Origin: Deinococcus aestuarii | Lineage (GTDB): Bacteria > Deinococcota > Deinococci > Deinococcales > Deinococcaceae | Direction of reading: 5' to 3' | Length of the DNA stretch: 64,000 nucleotides | Assembly (NCBI RefSeq): GCF_018863415.1 | Contig: NZ_JAHKSN010000001.1 | Location: 310,001-374,000 of the forward strand | Notes under the pieces: generated by a model | What the model was told of the DNA's origin: nothing | The model's input: only the letters and a program-made list of their open reading frames with translations | Databases searched by the model: none | Shown: positions 38,855-51,109 of the stretch, one piece after another | Layout of the letters: the number at the start of each line of letters is the position of its first letter | Numbering within the stretch: the stretch's first letter is position 1 | Made by a program: the position numbers and the translations under genes

Positions 38855-39747
38855 GGCCCGGGAACGAGAAACAGTTCGGCCCGCCCGAACGGGCGGAGGA
38901 CGAGAGACAGGCGAGCGCCCTTCTCGGCAGCCTAACCACGTTTCTGGCCTTTGGTGCGACCTGCACGGCGTACACGGACGGTCGGCGGGTGGTGCGTCTC
39001 GCCCGTCCTAATCCGGGAAAGACCGTTCGGTTCAGGGTGGACGCTGGCATTCGCCGCGCGCTGAGGGAGAAAGCGGTTCCCACCCCCGAACCCCTCTCCA
39101 CGGGAACGCTGCCGGACGGGCGGCCCTTCAGCGTGGACGCGTTCGCGCGCGGGGACGACTCCGGGCCGAGTGCCGAGGGCTGGCGCGACCTGGGCCGGGC
39201 CCTCGCCGCCCTGCACGCCCTCCCACACGGCGCTTTCGGTCTGCTGCAAGACCGCCCCGACTCTTTCGCCGGTGTGGCCTCGACTCCTGCCGAGGGGCTG
39301 CGCTCACGCCTTCAAGACGCCTGGCCTTTTGGCCCGACCGAATTGGAAGACCACCCGCTCGTGGGGGCAGCCCCCGAGCTGGCCTCTCCCCTGCTGGCCC
39401 TGCGCGACGACCTGGAAAACGTCACGCGGGGACGCACGGCCCTCTGCCACACCGACTTGCACGTGGGGCAGTTCCGGTGGCGGCACGGTCGCCTGGCCGC
39501 CCTGCTCGACTTCGGGGACGCCAGCGTCGGGCCGCCCGCGTGGGATGTGGCGAGTCTCGCCCTCTTTCACGGGTGGGAGGTCGCCGCCCAGGTGGCGGAG
39601 GCGGCTGAGGTCCCGAATGGTCGTCAGGCTATCCTCTTCGGCCTCCTCCTCTCCCTCCACCATGCCCGCCGGTCCATCACTCTCGGGCGCCCCGCGAGGA
39701 TGACCGCCGCCGTCGCCTTCGCGCGGGCCTGCCTGCGACACCTCTGA
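38851..39747 (+). CDS. APH-fold phosphotransferase, substrate unknown
   Basis: 298 residues with aminoglycoside-phosphotransferase/choline-kinase fold. [14 protein letters not shown], then the catalytic loop [12 protein letters not shown], in which the usual metal-ligand Asn is Gln, and [21 protein letters not shown] with the metal Asp. It is unlikely to be an antibiotic-resistance gene: it is vertically embedded behind coaE with normal base composition, and more probably acts on a metabolite or fructosamine-like substrate. The start is coupled to coaE through ATGA. Confidence 0.75.
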
Positions 39748-39768
39748 CCCCACCCCAGCACGTGAAGA

Positions 39769-39796
39769 GAGGCAGACCCACACCCGGGCCTGCCTC
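39769..39796. terminator. Hairpin between convergent APH-kinase gene and pyrG
   Basis: GAGGCAG (39769-39775) pairs with CTGCCTC (39790-39796). There is no long T-run, so it is a weak terminator candidate. Confidence 0.4.
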
Positions 39797-39813
39797 CCCG
39801 TTCCGCCTGACGA

Positions 39814-41475
<1,662 letters not shown>

Positions 41476-41485
41476 GCCTGAACAC

Positions 41486-41539
<54 letters not shown>

Positions 41540-41540
41540 A

Positions 41541-41569
41541 ATTGAAGGATAGCATGGGTTAAGGGTCAA
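41541..41569 (-). promoter_or_regulatory. Candidate pyrG promoter
   Basis: TTGACC, a 17-nt spacer, and TTCAAT give a leader of about 58 nt. An overlapping TATCCT is an alternative -10. Confidence 0.45.
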
Positions 41570-41573
41570 TTCC

Positions 41574-42082
41574 CTACTCGAAAGACACTTGGAGCGCGGT
41601 CTCGTCCGGTCCGAGTGGCTCGAATCGCGGCCTGAGCCGGGTGAAGGTCTCGTCGGCAATCGGCAGCACTCCCGGCTCCAGATTACGCCGCCGGATACGT
41701 CGCCACGCCTCCTCCTCGGGAAGCTCCAGCGCGTAAAACGTCAACGGTACGCCGAGCGCGGAAGCTTCCGCACGTAGGCCATCGCGGCCCCTGCGCGTCC
41801 AGAACCCGTAGTCGAGGATGACGTGAATGCCCAGGGTGACGGCACGTTTCCACTGGCCCTCCAGCACGGCGGTGACACGTCGGGAAGCGACCGGGAACTC
41901 CTCGGCATTCAGGTCAGGGCCGTACAGGGCGACGATCCACTCGTCGATGGTGAACCGCAGGGCGGGCAACTCGTGCTCCAGACGCCGGGCCAGCGTCGTC
42001 TTACCGCTGCCCATGTAGCCGTGCAGGGCGTGAATACCCGCCGAATGGACCGGGGATGCGAGGGACGACGGCACGTCTTTCC

Positions 42083-42086
<4 letters not shown>
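41574..42086 (-). CDS. P-loop AAA/zeta-type small kinase
   Basis: About 170 residues. Walker A is HALHGYMGSGKTTLARRLEHELP, followed by RFTIDEWIVALYG (Asp in the position of a kinase base), VILDYGFWTRRGRDGLRAEA and a lid ARRIRRRN-like stretch (WRRIRRRNLEPGVLP). This layout is that of small ATP-dependent kinases of metabolites or antibiotics. The GTG start is read through overlap with the recD2 stop (GTGA), so it is made in step with the helicase. The longer upstream reading lies wholly inside recD2 and is discarded. Confidence 0.75.
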
Positions 42087-44194
<2,108 letters not shown>

Positions 44195-44201
44195 GGCAAA
44201 G

Positions 44202-44207
44202 AGGATA
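44202..44207 (-). promoter_or_regulatory. Leaderless -10 box of recD2
   Basis: TATCCT on the minus strand ends 7 nt before the ATG of recD2. Confidence 0.6.
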
Positions 44208-44243
44208 GCGCCAGGGGCGGATTCTGTCTCAGGCGAAATGACG

Positions 44244-44804
44244 TCAGAGCACGCCGTCGTAGATGTCGTCGAGGGAAAGTTCGGCACCCAGACAGGGCAG
44301 GGGAATGAGCCCGCTCCCCGCGTACTCCGTCACGGTCCAACGCCCGCCCTCACGCTGATAGACGTACACCCGGCGTTCGGTCTGCTCGGCGATCAGGTAG
44401 GTCTGGAGGGAAGGCAGCGCGGTGTAGGCGTGGTATTTGGCGTTCCTATCGTTGTGGGCTGTGCTTCTGGACAGCACCTCGACGAGGATGCAGGGCGCAA
44501 CCTTGAAATACGCCCCATCTTCACGCGGTTCACAGGTGACGGTCGTGTCCGGGTAGAAGTAGGAGAGGCCGTCGGCGGAGCGCACGCGCATATCGGCGGT
44601 GTAGGCACGGCACCCCACCTTCCGGGCAAGTGGACCGACGGCCAGAAGCACATTGACAACGATGCTGTCATGGCCGTCGCTTACTCCAGCTTGCCCGTGG
44701 AGCGGGTACACGAACCCATTCACATACTCCCGCTTGACCGGGCTGTCGGGCTCAGTGCGGAGGTACTCCTCCACGCTCATGCGCCGGAAGGCGGGGTCAC
44801 TCAT
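44244..44804 (-). CDS. Uma2-family (DUF820) putative endonuclease
   Basis: 186 residues with the restriction-endonuclease-like Uma2 fold. MSVEEYLRTEPDSPVKREYVNGFVYPLHG is the N-terminal signature, YFYPDTTVTC holds the PD of the active site, and ILVEVLSRSTAHNDRNAKYHAYTALPSLQTYLIAEQ holds ExL and the Lys. The function of Uma2 proteins is unknown; they multiply in cyanobacteria and deinococci. The ATG follows TACCAT by 6 nt (44811-44816), leaderless. It lies 50 bp upstream of recD2 but has its own promoter. Confidence 0.88.
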   Translation of the reverse strand: MSDPAFRRMSVEEYLRTEPDSPVKREYVNGFVYPLHGQAGVSDGHDSIVVNVLLAVGPLARKVGCRAYTADMRVRSADGLSYFYPDTTVTCEPREDGAYFKVAPCILVEVLSRSTAHNDRNAKYHAYTALPSLQTYLIAEQTERRVYVYQREGGRWTVTEYAGSGLIPLPCLGAELSLDDIYDGVL

Positions 44805-44839
44805 GCCCCTATGGTACGGCGGTGCGTCATGCTGGCGGC

Positions 44840-45470
44840 GTGCCCCTGCCCGAAAGCACCCTCACCGCGCGGACGGCGGAACAGGCGCGGCTCCTCCTCG
44901 ATTTCGCCTCTCAGCGGGTGCTGGGTCCCACCATGCAGGGCGAGGTCAGCGCCGGGGAGGTGGCCCGCGACGCCGAGATGACCCTCAAGCGGGCCCATCA
45001 CCGCCTCACGCGGCTGTACGCGGTGGGTTTGATCGGGGTCAACGGCGAGCCAAACGCGGCGGCAGGCCCGTCGAGCTCTACCGCGCCGCCGCGACCGCCT
45101 CCCGGGTGCCCTTCGAGCTGACCGAGGCCGATGACGTGCGGGACCTCCTCGCGGGCTGCACCGGCCCTTCGTGGACGCCTACCTGTCGCAGATCGCGGCC
45201 CTGACCCGGGACCACGTGCGTGAGATCGTGCTGGTCCTGAACGAACAGGGCAACTTCCCGTGAGCTACGGCGGCCCCAGGGACAGGAGCGAATTCTTCCG
45301 GGCTTTCGGGAGCGTCGGCGAGATGCGCCTCTCCCCCACCACGCACGCCGAGCTGGGACGGCGGCTGCGTGAGCTGAAGGACTGCGAGCAGGAGGAGCGC
45401 GAGGCCGAGGGCGCCGGGGACTGCCTGCTGGGGCTGATGTTCACGCCGGGGCGGCTACCGGAGCGGGAGG
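44840..45470 (+). pseudogene. Frameshifted winged-helix transcriptional regulator
   Basis: A continuous product can only be read by changing frame three times, each equivalent to a one-base deletion, near 45050, 45153 and 45258. The frames join as MPLPESTLTARTAEQARLLLDF...RLYAVGLIGVNGE, then AKRGGRPVELYRAAATASRVPF, then LHRPFVDAYLSQIAALTRDHVREIVLVLNEQGN, then VSYGGPRDRSEFFRAFGSVGEMRLSP. The first part is a winged helix with the GRPxxLYR wing typical of ArsR/PadR-like regulators. The 3' limit is approximate, and the 3' end overlaps the neighbouring MFS remnant. Confidence 0.75.
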
Positions 45471-45662
45471 GGCCGCCTCGCGCCGCAGGATCAGTGCCCA
45501 CACGCCCGCCCTCAGCAGCGTCAGCCCCCGCGCTGCCGGTCCGGTGCAGCACCAGGAAATTCAGGACGATGCCCGCCAGTGCGCTCCCCAGTGCACTCTG
45601 CGCCGCACCCGGCCACAGAGGAGAAAGTCGCGGTTCCAGAGCGTCTGCGGGGAGGCGGTCAT
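45441..45662 (-). pseudogene. Remnant of MFS transporter (internal deletion, frameshifts)
   Basis: On the minus strand an MFS-like N-terminus MTASPQTLWNRDFLL changes frame to LWPGAAQSALGSALAGIVLNFLVLHRTGSAG, then changes again to LTLLRAGVWALILRREAAP with a stop. The first two pieces fit transmembrane helix 1 and the last fits a C-terminal end, so about 350 codons are missing. It is convergent with the decayed regulator, suggesting that a regulator/efflux pair has been lost. Confidence 0.65.
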
Positions 45663-45762
45663 GCCACAGCTTCGGGGAGGGGCTACTCCGCGGGACAGGG
45701 GCCACGGGGAGGAGGGGCCTTTGCGACGAGGGGGAAAGATCAGACGCTCCCCACCCGGACCC

Positions 45763-46074
45763 TCAATCGAGCACCACGCGGACAGCAACGGGCGTGTATT
45801 CCCGTTGGCGCCAGACCCGATACCACCCGGCGGGGAGGCGGATGGGCGCGTGCTCCTCGTGCGTCAGGGTCGCGTGCGCGGCGGTGACGTGCAGGTAGCG
45901 GTGCGGCCCCGAGCCGTCGTACAGGTGCGCGGCGTGCGTCTCCGCAATCCGGTGCGCGTGGCCGGTCGTCCCGCCGTGCGCCAGGGTCAGGTGCGGGGCG
46001 AGGTGGAGGGGGCCGGTGGGCGGCAGGGTCGCCTGCAAGAACACGTCGCCGTGACGGTAGAGAGAGGTGAGCAT
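45763..46074 (-). CDS. Uncharacterised His-rich protein under RDRM-like operator
   Basis: 103 residues, no signal or membrane helix, 16 histidines. It has LYRHGDVFLQATLP, TTGHAHRIAE, PHRYLHVTAAHATLTHEEHAPIRLPAGWYRVWRQREYTP. It resembles a widespread uncharacterised small-protein family with conserved GHAHR and HEEH, which could bind metal. Start: GGAAGGAG lies 6 nt before the ATG. It has a near-consensus promoter (TTGACA-17-TATGTT), with a 17-bp radiation-response-type palindrome on the -10. It is divergent from sbcDC. Function unknown; damage-inducible expression is my inference. Confidence 0.8.
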   Translation of the reverse strand: MLTSLYRHGDVFLQATLPPTGPLHLAPHLTLAHGGTTGHAHRIAETHAAHLYDGSGPHRYLHVTAAHATLTHEEHAPIRLPAGWYRVWRQREYTPVAVRVVLD

Positions 46075-46120
46075 GGACGGCTCCTTCCAGGGAGGACGGA
46101 GAGCGTGAGACTCATCGCTA

Positions 46121-46137
46121 TTACGTCTGTAACATAA
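46121..46137. promoter_or_regulatory. RDRM-like operator (DdrO site candidate)
   Basis: TTATGTTACAGACGTAA (minus strand) matches 13 of 17 positions of the Deinococcus radiation/desiccation response motif as I recall it, TTATGTCATTGACATAA, with intact outer half-sites. It overlaps the -10 and start of the minus-strand gene and lies about 75 bp before sbcD. Confidence 0.6.
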
Positions 46138-46159
46138 TCGGCGGAGGTTCCTCTGTCAA
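46131..46159 (-). promoter_or_regulatory. Sigma70 promoter of His-rich protein gene
   Basis: TTGACA (46154-46159), a 17-nt spacer and TATGTT (46131-46136), one of the best promoter matches in the window. Confidence 0.75.
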
Positions 46160-46200
46160 ACTCTGTCGCGCTTCACAGGCTCCAAATCTCGTCCCCGTGC

Positions 46201-46206
46201 TATTTT
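46201..46206 (+). promoter_or_regulatory. Leaderless -10 box of sbcD
   Basis: TATTTT ends 6 nt before the ATG at 46213. No convincing -35 is seen. Confidence 0.55.
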
Positions 46207-46212
46207 TCCGTG

Positions 46213-47412
46213 ATGCGCGTACTTCACACGGCGGACTTCCACGCCGGGCGGAATCTGAGGGGCCTCGACCGGACGCCGGAGGTGCACGGGGCGCTGGTGG
46301 AGATCGCGGGGCTGGCCCGCAGCGAGAAAGCCGACGCGGTGCTGGTGTCCGGCGACCTCTTCGACACGGTGAACCCGTCGGCGGAGGCGGAGGCGGCGGT
46401 CTTCGACTTCTTCCTGCGGCTGCGGGACGCGGGGATTCCGGCGGTCGTCATCGCGGGGAACCACGACTCCGCCGCCCGGCTGCACGGGCTGGCGGGCTTG
46501 CTGGGGTGGGTGGGCGTGCAACTCGTCGCCCAGCCGACGGCCAACCCCACCGACATGATCCGCACCCTGGAGACGAGGGGGGGCGAGACGCTGACGGTGG
46601 GGGCGCTGCCCTTCCTGTCCGAGCGGCGGCTGGTGAAGGCGGCGGACGTGATGGGCGGCGACGTGGGCGCGTGGCGGCAGAAGTACCGCGAGGGGATGAG
46701 CTTTTTCCTGCGGCGACTGGCGGGGGGCTTCCAGCCCGGCAGCGTGAATATGCTGATGCTCCACGCCACGATGGACGGCGCCGTGCCCAGCGGCTCCGAG
46801 CGCACCATGCAGTTCGACCTCACGAACGCCTACACCCTCTCGCCGCTGCAACTGCCGCCGGGGGCGCAGTACGTGGCGCTGGGGCACGTCCACAAGCCGC
46901 AGGCCGCCTCGGAGATGCCGCTCGCGCACTACCCGGGCTCGGTCATCCAGCTCGACTTCGGGGAGGGCGGCGAGAAGAAGCACGTCAACCTCGTGGAGGT
47001 GGAGGCCGGGCGCCCCGCCCGCGTGACCCCGATTCCCCTGGCGAGCGGGCGCGAGTTGCGGACGGTGAAGGTAGACCTGGAACATGTGGAGGCACGGCTG
47101 GGCAAGCTCGCGGACTTCGGCGGGCTGGTCAAGGTCGTTGTCCGGGCCCCCTCGGGGACGGCGATGCCGGGGCTCAAGGACCGGGTGCTGCGGATGGTGC
47201 CCAATACGCTCGCCGTCGAACTCGAAGCGGTGCAAGACGACCTCGCCCTCCCGGAGCTGAAGCGTGAGGGGCTGAGCCTGACGGAGCTGTACGAGCGGTT
47301 TCACCAGGAGCGCCGGGGCGAGTTGCCCGGCGACCTGCGCGCCGCTTTCAAGGAGGCCGACGAGGGGGCGCGGGGCGACGAGCAGGAGGAACGGGCGGAG
47401 GGGGTGAAGTGA
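46213..47412 (+). CDS. sbcD: DNA repair nuclease subunit SbcD
   Basis: A 399-aa Mre11-type metallophosphoesterase that, with SbcC, cuts hairpins and protein-blocked DNA ends. Metal-binding motifs are HTADFHAGR (D-x-H), SGDLFDTVNPS (GD), VIAGNHDSAARL (GNHD), MLMLHATMDG (H) and ALGHVHKPQA (GHxH), all present. The ATG is 6 nt after a TATTTT box; a GTG one codon earlier is less likely. The sbcC GTG overlaps its stop. It is the first gene of sbcD-sbcC-nudix. Confidence 0.97.
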   Translation: MRVLHTADFHAGRNLRGLDRTPEVHGALVEIAGLARSEKADAVLVSGDLFDTVNPSAEAEAAVFDFFLRLRDAGIPAVVIAGNHDSAARLHGLAGLLGWVGVQLVAQPTANPTDMIRTLETRGGETLTVGALPFLSERRLVKAADVMGGDVGAWRQKYREGMSFFLRRLAGGFQPGSVNMLMLHATMDGAVPSGSERTMQFDLTNAYTLSPLQLPPGAQYVALGHVHKPQAASEMPLAHYPGSVIQLDFGEGGEKKHVNLVEVEAGRPARVTPIPLASGRELRTVKVDLEHVEARLGKLADFGGLVKVVVRAPSGTAMPGLKDRVLRMVPNTLAVELEAVQDDLALPELKREGLSLTELYERFHQERRGELPGDLRAAFKEADEGARGDEQEERAEGVK

Positions 47413-50141
47413 GGCCCCTTCACCTCGAACTTCAGGGCTTCACCGCCTTCCGGCAGCACGTCTCTCTGGAATTCGGCGACCTCGAACTCTTCGCGCTCGT
47501 GGGACCCACGGGAAGCGGCAAGAGCAGCCTGCTCGACGCGATGACCTTCGCCCTGTACGGCAGCACGCCGAGGCTCGGGGAACGTGGGCTCGACGCGCTG
47601 ATCTCACAGGGGGAGCGCGGGCTCTCGGTCAGCCTCACCTTCGAGGTGGGCGAGGAGGTGTACCGGGTGGCCCGGTCACGCGGCAGACGCCAGGCCGAGA
47701 ACGAGGTGCGTCTGGAGCGGAAAGAGGGCGACCGCTGGGTGGGCCTGAGCGACGGGGGCACCAAGGGGATCAACGACCGCATCCGCCGGGTCGTGGGGCT
47801 CGACTTCCGCACCTTCTCGCGCTCGGTGCTGCTGCCGCAGGGCGAGTTCTCCCGGCTGCTGCACGGCACGGGCAAGGAACGGCAGGCCCTCCTGGGCGAG
47901 CTGATGGGCCTCGACCACGTGAAGGCCATGCACACCTTCGCGGGCGACCGGGCGAAGGAACTCAAGCACCGCTCGGCGAGCCTCCACGCCCTGCTGGAGG
48001 GGGAGTACGCAGGCGCGACCCCCGAGGCGGTGTCTGCCCTCCGCGCCGAGCGGGAAGCCGTGGACGGCGAGATCGAGCGGCTGGCGGAGGGGCGAGAGCG
48101 GTTGCAGGGCCAGGTCAACCGCCTGCGGGCCCTGGAGGGTGTCTGGACCGCCCGCGAGGACGCCGCCCGCAGGCTCAGCACCCTGGAGGCGCGGGCCGAG
48201 GGCGTGCGTGAGGGCGCCAAGCGGGCCGAGCGGGCGCGGCGGGTGGCGGGGGTGCTTCCCCTCCTCGACGCGGCGGAACGGGCACGGATCGCGGCGGGGC
48301 GCGAGGCGGGCGAGCTGGAGCGAGCGATGCAGGCGGAGGAGACGGCCCGGCGTGCGGTGGAGACCGCCGACCGGAGTTTGCAAGCCGCACAGGATGCCGA
48401 GGAACGCATCCCCGACCTCGAAACCCGCGCCGACGCCCTGCGCGAGGCCGAAGCCGATGTGGCGCGGCTCAAGCGGGCGGGCGGCACGCCCCAGACCACC
48501 CATGCCTCTCCCCTGCCCTGGGACGAGGACGCCCACCATGCGGCGAGGGAGGCGGCCCAGAAGCTCGACACCCTGCGCCGCGAGCGGGTGCAACTGGAGA
48601 CGGAGAAAGCGGGTCTGACGGCCCAGAAGGCCCGCCTCACCGCCGATGAGCAGCTCCAGGCCGACCAGACGCTCGAATGGGGCCGGGTAGAGCGCGAGGG
48701 CAAGAGCGCGAAGGCCGACCTCGACGCCGCGAACGCGGAACTGGAGGCGGCCAGGCGGGAAGCAGGGCTCTCGGCGTACCGCGCCCACCTCCACCTCGGC
48801 GAGCCGTGTCCGCTGTGCGAGGGGACCGTGCGGACACTGCCCGAGGCGCCGAGCGTGAATCTGGAGGCGCTGGAGGGGCGCGTGAAGGCCCTCGACCGCA
48901 CGCTGACCGACCGCCGCACCCGTTACCTCGAACTCAAGGCCGAACTCGCCGCCCGCAAGAAGACCATCGAGGCCAAACGCGCCGAGGTCGCCGACTGGGA
49001 GGAGGCGCTGAAACAGCGCGAGGCCGACCTGCGCCAGCTTGAGGCCAACATCTCTGGCGACCCGCACGACCTCGCCCTGCGGCTGCTCTCGGGTCTGGCA
49101 CGGCGGGTGAGGGCGGCGGGGGCCGATCCGGCACGGGAACGGCAACGGCTCCTTACCGAGGTCAAGACGATTCGCACCCGTCTGAGCGAGGCGCAATCCG
49201 CCCTGGCCCGTGCCCAGAGTGCCCACGCGGCGGCACAGGCGACCCTGACCTCCGCCCGCGGTGCCGCCGACGCCCGCGCCCGGGAGGCTGGGGAGGCCCA
49301 GGCCGCCCTCGACGCCGCCCTCGCCAGCTTGAACCTCACCGCCGCCCAGGCCCGTGCCGCCGGGCTCCCCGAGGCCGATATTGCCGCGCTGGAGGGGGCC
49401 GCGCGGACACACGCCGCTCAAGTCGAGCAACTGCGGGCCCGCCTCGCCGAACTCGAACGGCAGCTCGGGGTGGAGCCCTTCGACCCGGCGAACTTGCGGC
49501 AGGCCGAGCGCGACCTCACGGCCACCGACGCGGCCCTCAACAACGCCCGCCAGCGCGCGGGGAGCCTCGCCGAGCAGGAACGGGGCGCCCGCGAGCGGCT
49601 GCGGCGCCGGGGCGAGATCGAGCGGGAGGCGAAGGAGGTCTCCCACGGGCTCGACACCTGGCAGACCCTGGCGAACACCCTGCGGGCGAACGAGTTCCAG
49701 CAGTATCTCCTCGCCGAGGTCGAGGCGCGGCTTCTCACCGGGGCGGGCACCCTTCTCTTCGACATCAGCGACGGGCGCTACCGCCTCGCGCTGGAGGACG
49801 GCGAGTACGTCGTGCAGGACCTGTGGAACGCGGGCGAGACACGGGCGGTCAAGACCTTATCGGGCGGCGAGACCTTCCTCGCCAGCCTCTCGCTCGCCAT
49901 CGCCTTGAGCGACTACCTCGCCGGGAACAAGATTCTGGGCGCCCTCTTCCTCGACGAGGGCTTCGGCACCCTCGACCCGCAGGCGCTGGAGGCGGTGGCG
50001 AATGCGCTGGAGAACCTGCGCACGCAGGGCCGTATGGTGGGCGTGGTGACCCACGTGGAGAGCCTGTCCGAGAGGCTGCCCAGCCGCCTGATCGTCACGA
50101 AGAGCGTGGCAGGAAGTAGCGTGCAGCGGCTGGACGGGTGA
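47409..50141 (+). CDS. sbcC: DNA repair ATPase SbcC
   Basis: 910 residues, Rad50 family. Walker A is LVGPTGSGKSSLLDAMTF near residue 38. Long coiled coils run about 180-430 and 480-720, with the zinc hook LGEPCPLCEGTVRTLP between them (CPLC). The C-terminal ABC half has LSGGETFLASLSLAIALSDYL and the Walker B/D-loop ALFLDEGFGTLDPQALEAV. The GTG start overlaps sbcD (GTGA), so the subunits are translated together. It forms the ATP-driven clamp for SbcD nuclease on DNA ends. Confidence 0.97.
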   Translation: MRPLHLELQGFTAFRQHVSLEFGDLELFALVGPTGSGKSSLLDAMTFALYGSTPRLGERGLDALISQGERGLSVSLTFEVGEEVYRVARSRGRRQAENEVRLERKEGDRWVGLSDGGTKGINDRIRRVVGLDFRTFSRSVLLPQGEFSRLLHGTGKERQALLGELMGLDHVKAMHTFAGDRAKELKHRSASLHALLEGEYAGATPEAVSALRAEREAVDGEIERLAEGRERLQGQVNRLRALEGVWTAREDAARRLSTLEARAEGVREGAKRAERARRVAGVLPLLDAAERARIAAGREAGELERAMQAEETARRAVETADRSLQAAQDAEERIPDLETRADALREAEADVARLKRAGGTPQTTHASPLPWDEDAHHAAREAAQKLDTLRRERVQLETEKAGLTAQKARLTADEQLQADQTLEWGRVEREGKSAKADLDAANAELEAARREAGLSAYRAHLHLGEPCPLCEGTVRTLPEAPSVNLEALEGRVKALDRTLTDRRTRYLELKAELAARKKTIEAKRAEVADWEEALKQREADLRQLEANISGDPHDLALRLLSGLARRVRAAGADPARERQRLLTEVKTIRTRLSEAQSALARAQSAHAAAQATLTSARGAADARAREAGEAQAALDAALASLNLTAAQARAAGLPEADIAALEGAARTHAAQVEQLRARLAELERQLGVEPFDPANLRQAERDLTATDAALNNARQRAGSLAEQERGARERLRRRGEIEREAKEVSHGLDTWQTLANTLRANEFQQYLLAEVEARLLTGAGTLLFDISDGRYRLALEDGEYVVQDLWNAGETRAVKTLSGGETFLASLSLAIALSDYLAGNKILGALFLDEGFGTLDPQALEAVANALENLRTQGRMVGVVTHVESLSERLPSRLIVTKSVAGSSVQRLDG

Positions 50142-50144
50142 GAG

Positions 50145-50612
50145 GTGACGTTCAGCGAGGAGACGACCTGGGAGGGCCGACCTGTTCGCGTAACGTGGCT
50201 GCCTGGCTACCGGCCACAGCCGCATGACAGCGTGACGCAGGTGAGCGGCCTGTGCTTTACCGGAGACGGTCACATCGTTCTGGTCTCGCAGGACGGGAAC
50301 ACGTGGAGCCTTCCGGGGGGCAAACCCGAGGGAGACGAGACGTGGGAGGAGACGCTGCGGCGCGAGGTCGCGGAGGAGGCGTGCGCCGAGGTGCTGGACT
50401 GCCGACTTCTGGGAGCACAGCGGGTCGAGGGATTGACGCCTGAGCCCTATGACCAGCTCCGCTTCCGGGCGCGGGTCGGCCTGCATCCCTTCCGCCCGGC
50501 GTTCGAGACGCGGTACCGAAAAGTCTTTGCTGTCGAGGACTACGCCCGCGTCCTCCCGTGGGGTGCAGGCGCCATCGGGCAGGCGCTGTTGAGACAGGCG
50601 CTCGACCCGTAA
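50145..50612 (+). CDS. Nudix hydrolase
   Basis: 155 residues. The Nudix box reads GKPEGDETWEETLRREVAEE-AC: G-x5-E-x7-REV-x-EE, with Cys in place of the terminal Gly. The N-terminal HLYR-like VSGLCFTGDGHIVLVSQDGNTWSLPGG leads into it. These enzymes cleave nucleoside diphosphate derivatives such as oxidised nucleotides or ADP-ribose, and are expanded in Deinococcus. It starts with GTG 4 nt after sbcC, so it is part of the sbcDC transcript, fitting a role in nucleotide or DNA-end housekeeping. Confidence 0.92.
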   Translation: MTFSEETTWEGRPVRVTWLPGYRPQPHDSVTQVSGLCFTGDGHIVLVSQDGNTWSLPGGKPEGDETWEETLRREVAEEACAEVLDCRLLGAQRVEGLTPEPYDQLRFRARVGLHPFRPAFETRYRKVFAVEDYARVLPWGAGAIGQALLRQALDP

Positions 50613-50671
50613 CCGCCTGCCGAGCGCACCTGCGGCCACATCGAACCAGTCGAGGTGGTCTACTGCTCCCC

Positions 50672-51070
50672 GTGAAGAACACTCGCGTGTGACTTCTGCT
50701 CGTTCCCGGCCTGCTGTCCTCGTGCGCGCCCTCCACGCAGGTTTCCCTGGCCGCCGATGTTCCCTCCGCCCGGGTCGTCAGCATCTCCGGCGGCTACCGG
50801 CTGTCGAGCACCTTGGTACCCCCGAGCGAGGTGACGGCGCAGACACTCGATACGGCTTACGTCACCTTTCCCGAGTGCTCGGCCGCCGCGGTCGCCGTCC
50901 CGGACGTTCGCCGCCTCGGCCCGGACGCGGCTCTCCAGACTTGTCGGTCGGGAGATCAGGCGCTCACGCGGGGTCGGCAGACGGCTCTCGTGGTCTTCAG
51001 CGTGTTCCTCGCCCGGGTCATCGGGCAGGTGGGCAACACGCTCCAAGACGCGTTCACGGGTTCGCGGTAG
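50672..51070 (+). pseudogene. Lipoprotein gene with in-frame stop in signal peptide
   Basis: One frame reads MKNTRV, then a TGA at 50690-50692, then LLLVPGLLSSC (a lipobox-like LSSC) and about 120 further residues: STQVSLAADVPSARVVSISGGYRLSS, VTFPECSAAAVAVPDVRRLGPDAALQTC, ALVVFSVFLARVIGQVGNTLQDAF. The coding frame after the stop is open to 51070. A nonsense mutation has most likely inactivated it; a downstream non-canonical start or a sequencing error remain possible. No family recognised. Confidence 0.6.
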
Positions 51071-51109
51071 CTGGCGACCCCTTCTCAGCCCGAAGAGGAA
51101 GACAAAGGA

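Noticed and set aside
44244..45662. Mobile element around the Uma2 gene and the two pseudogenes
   Set aside because: No transposase, terminal inverted repeats or target duplications are visible; the genes simply decay in place.
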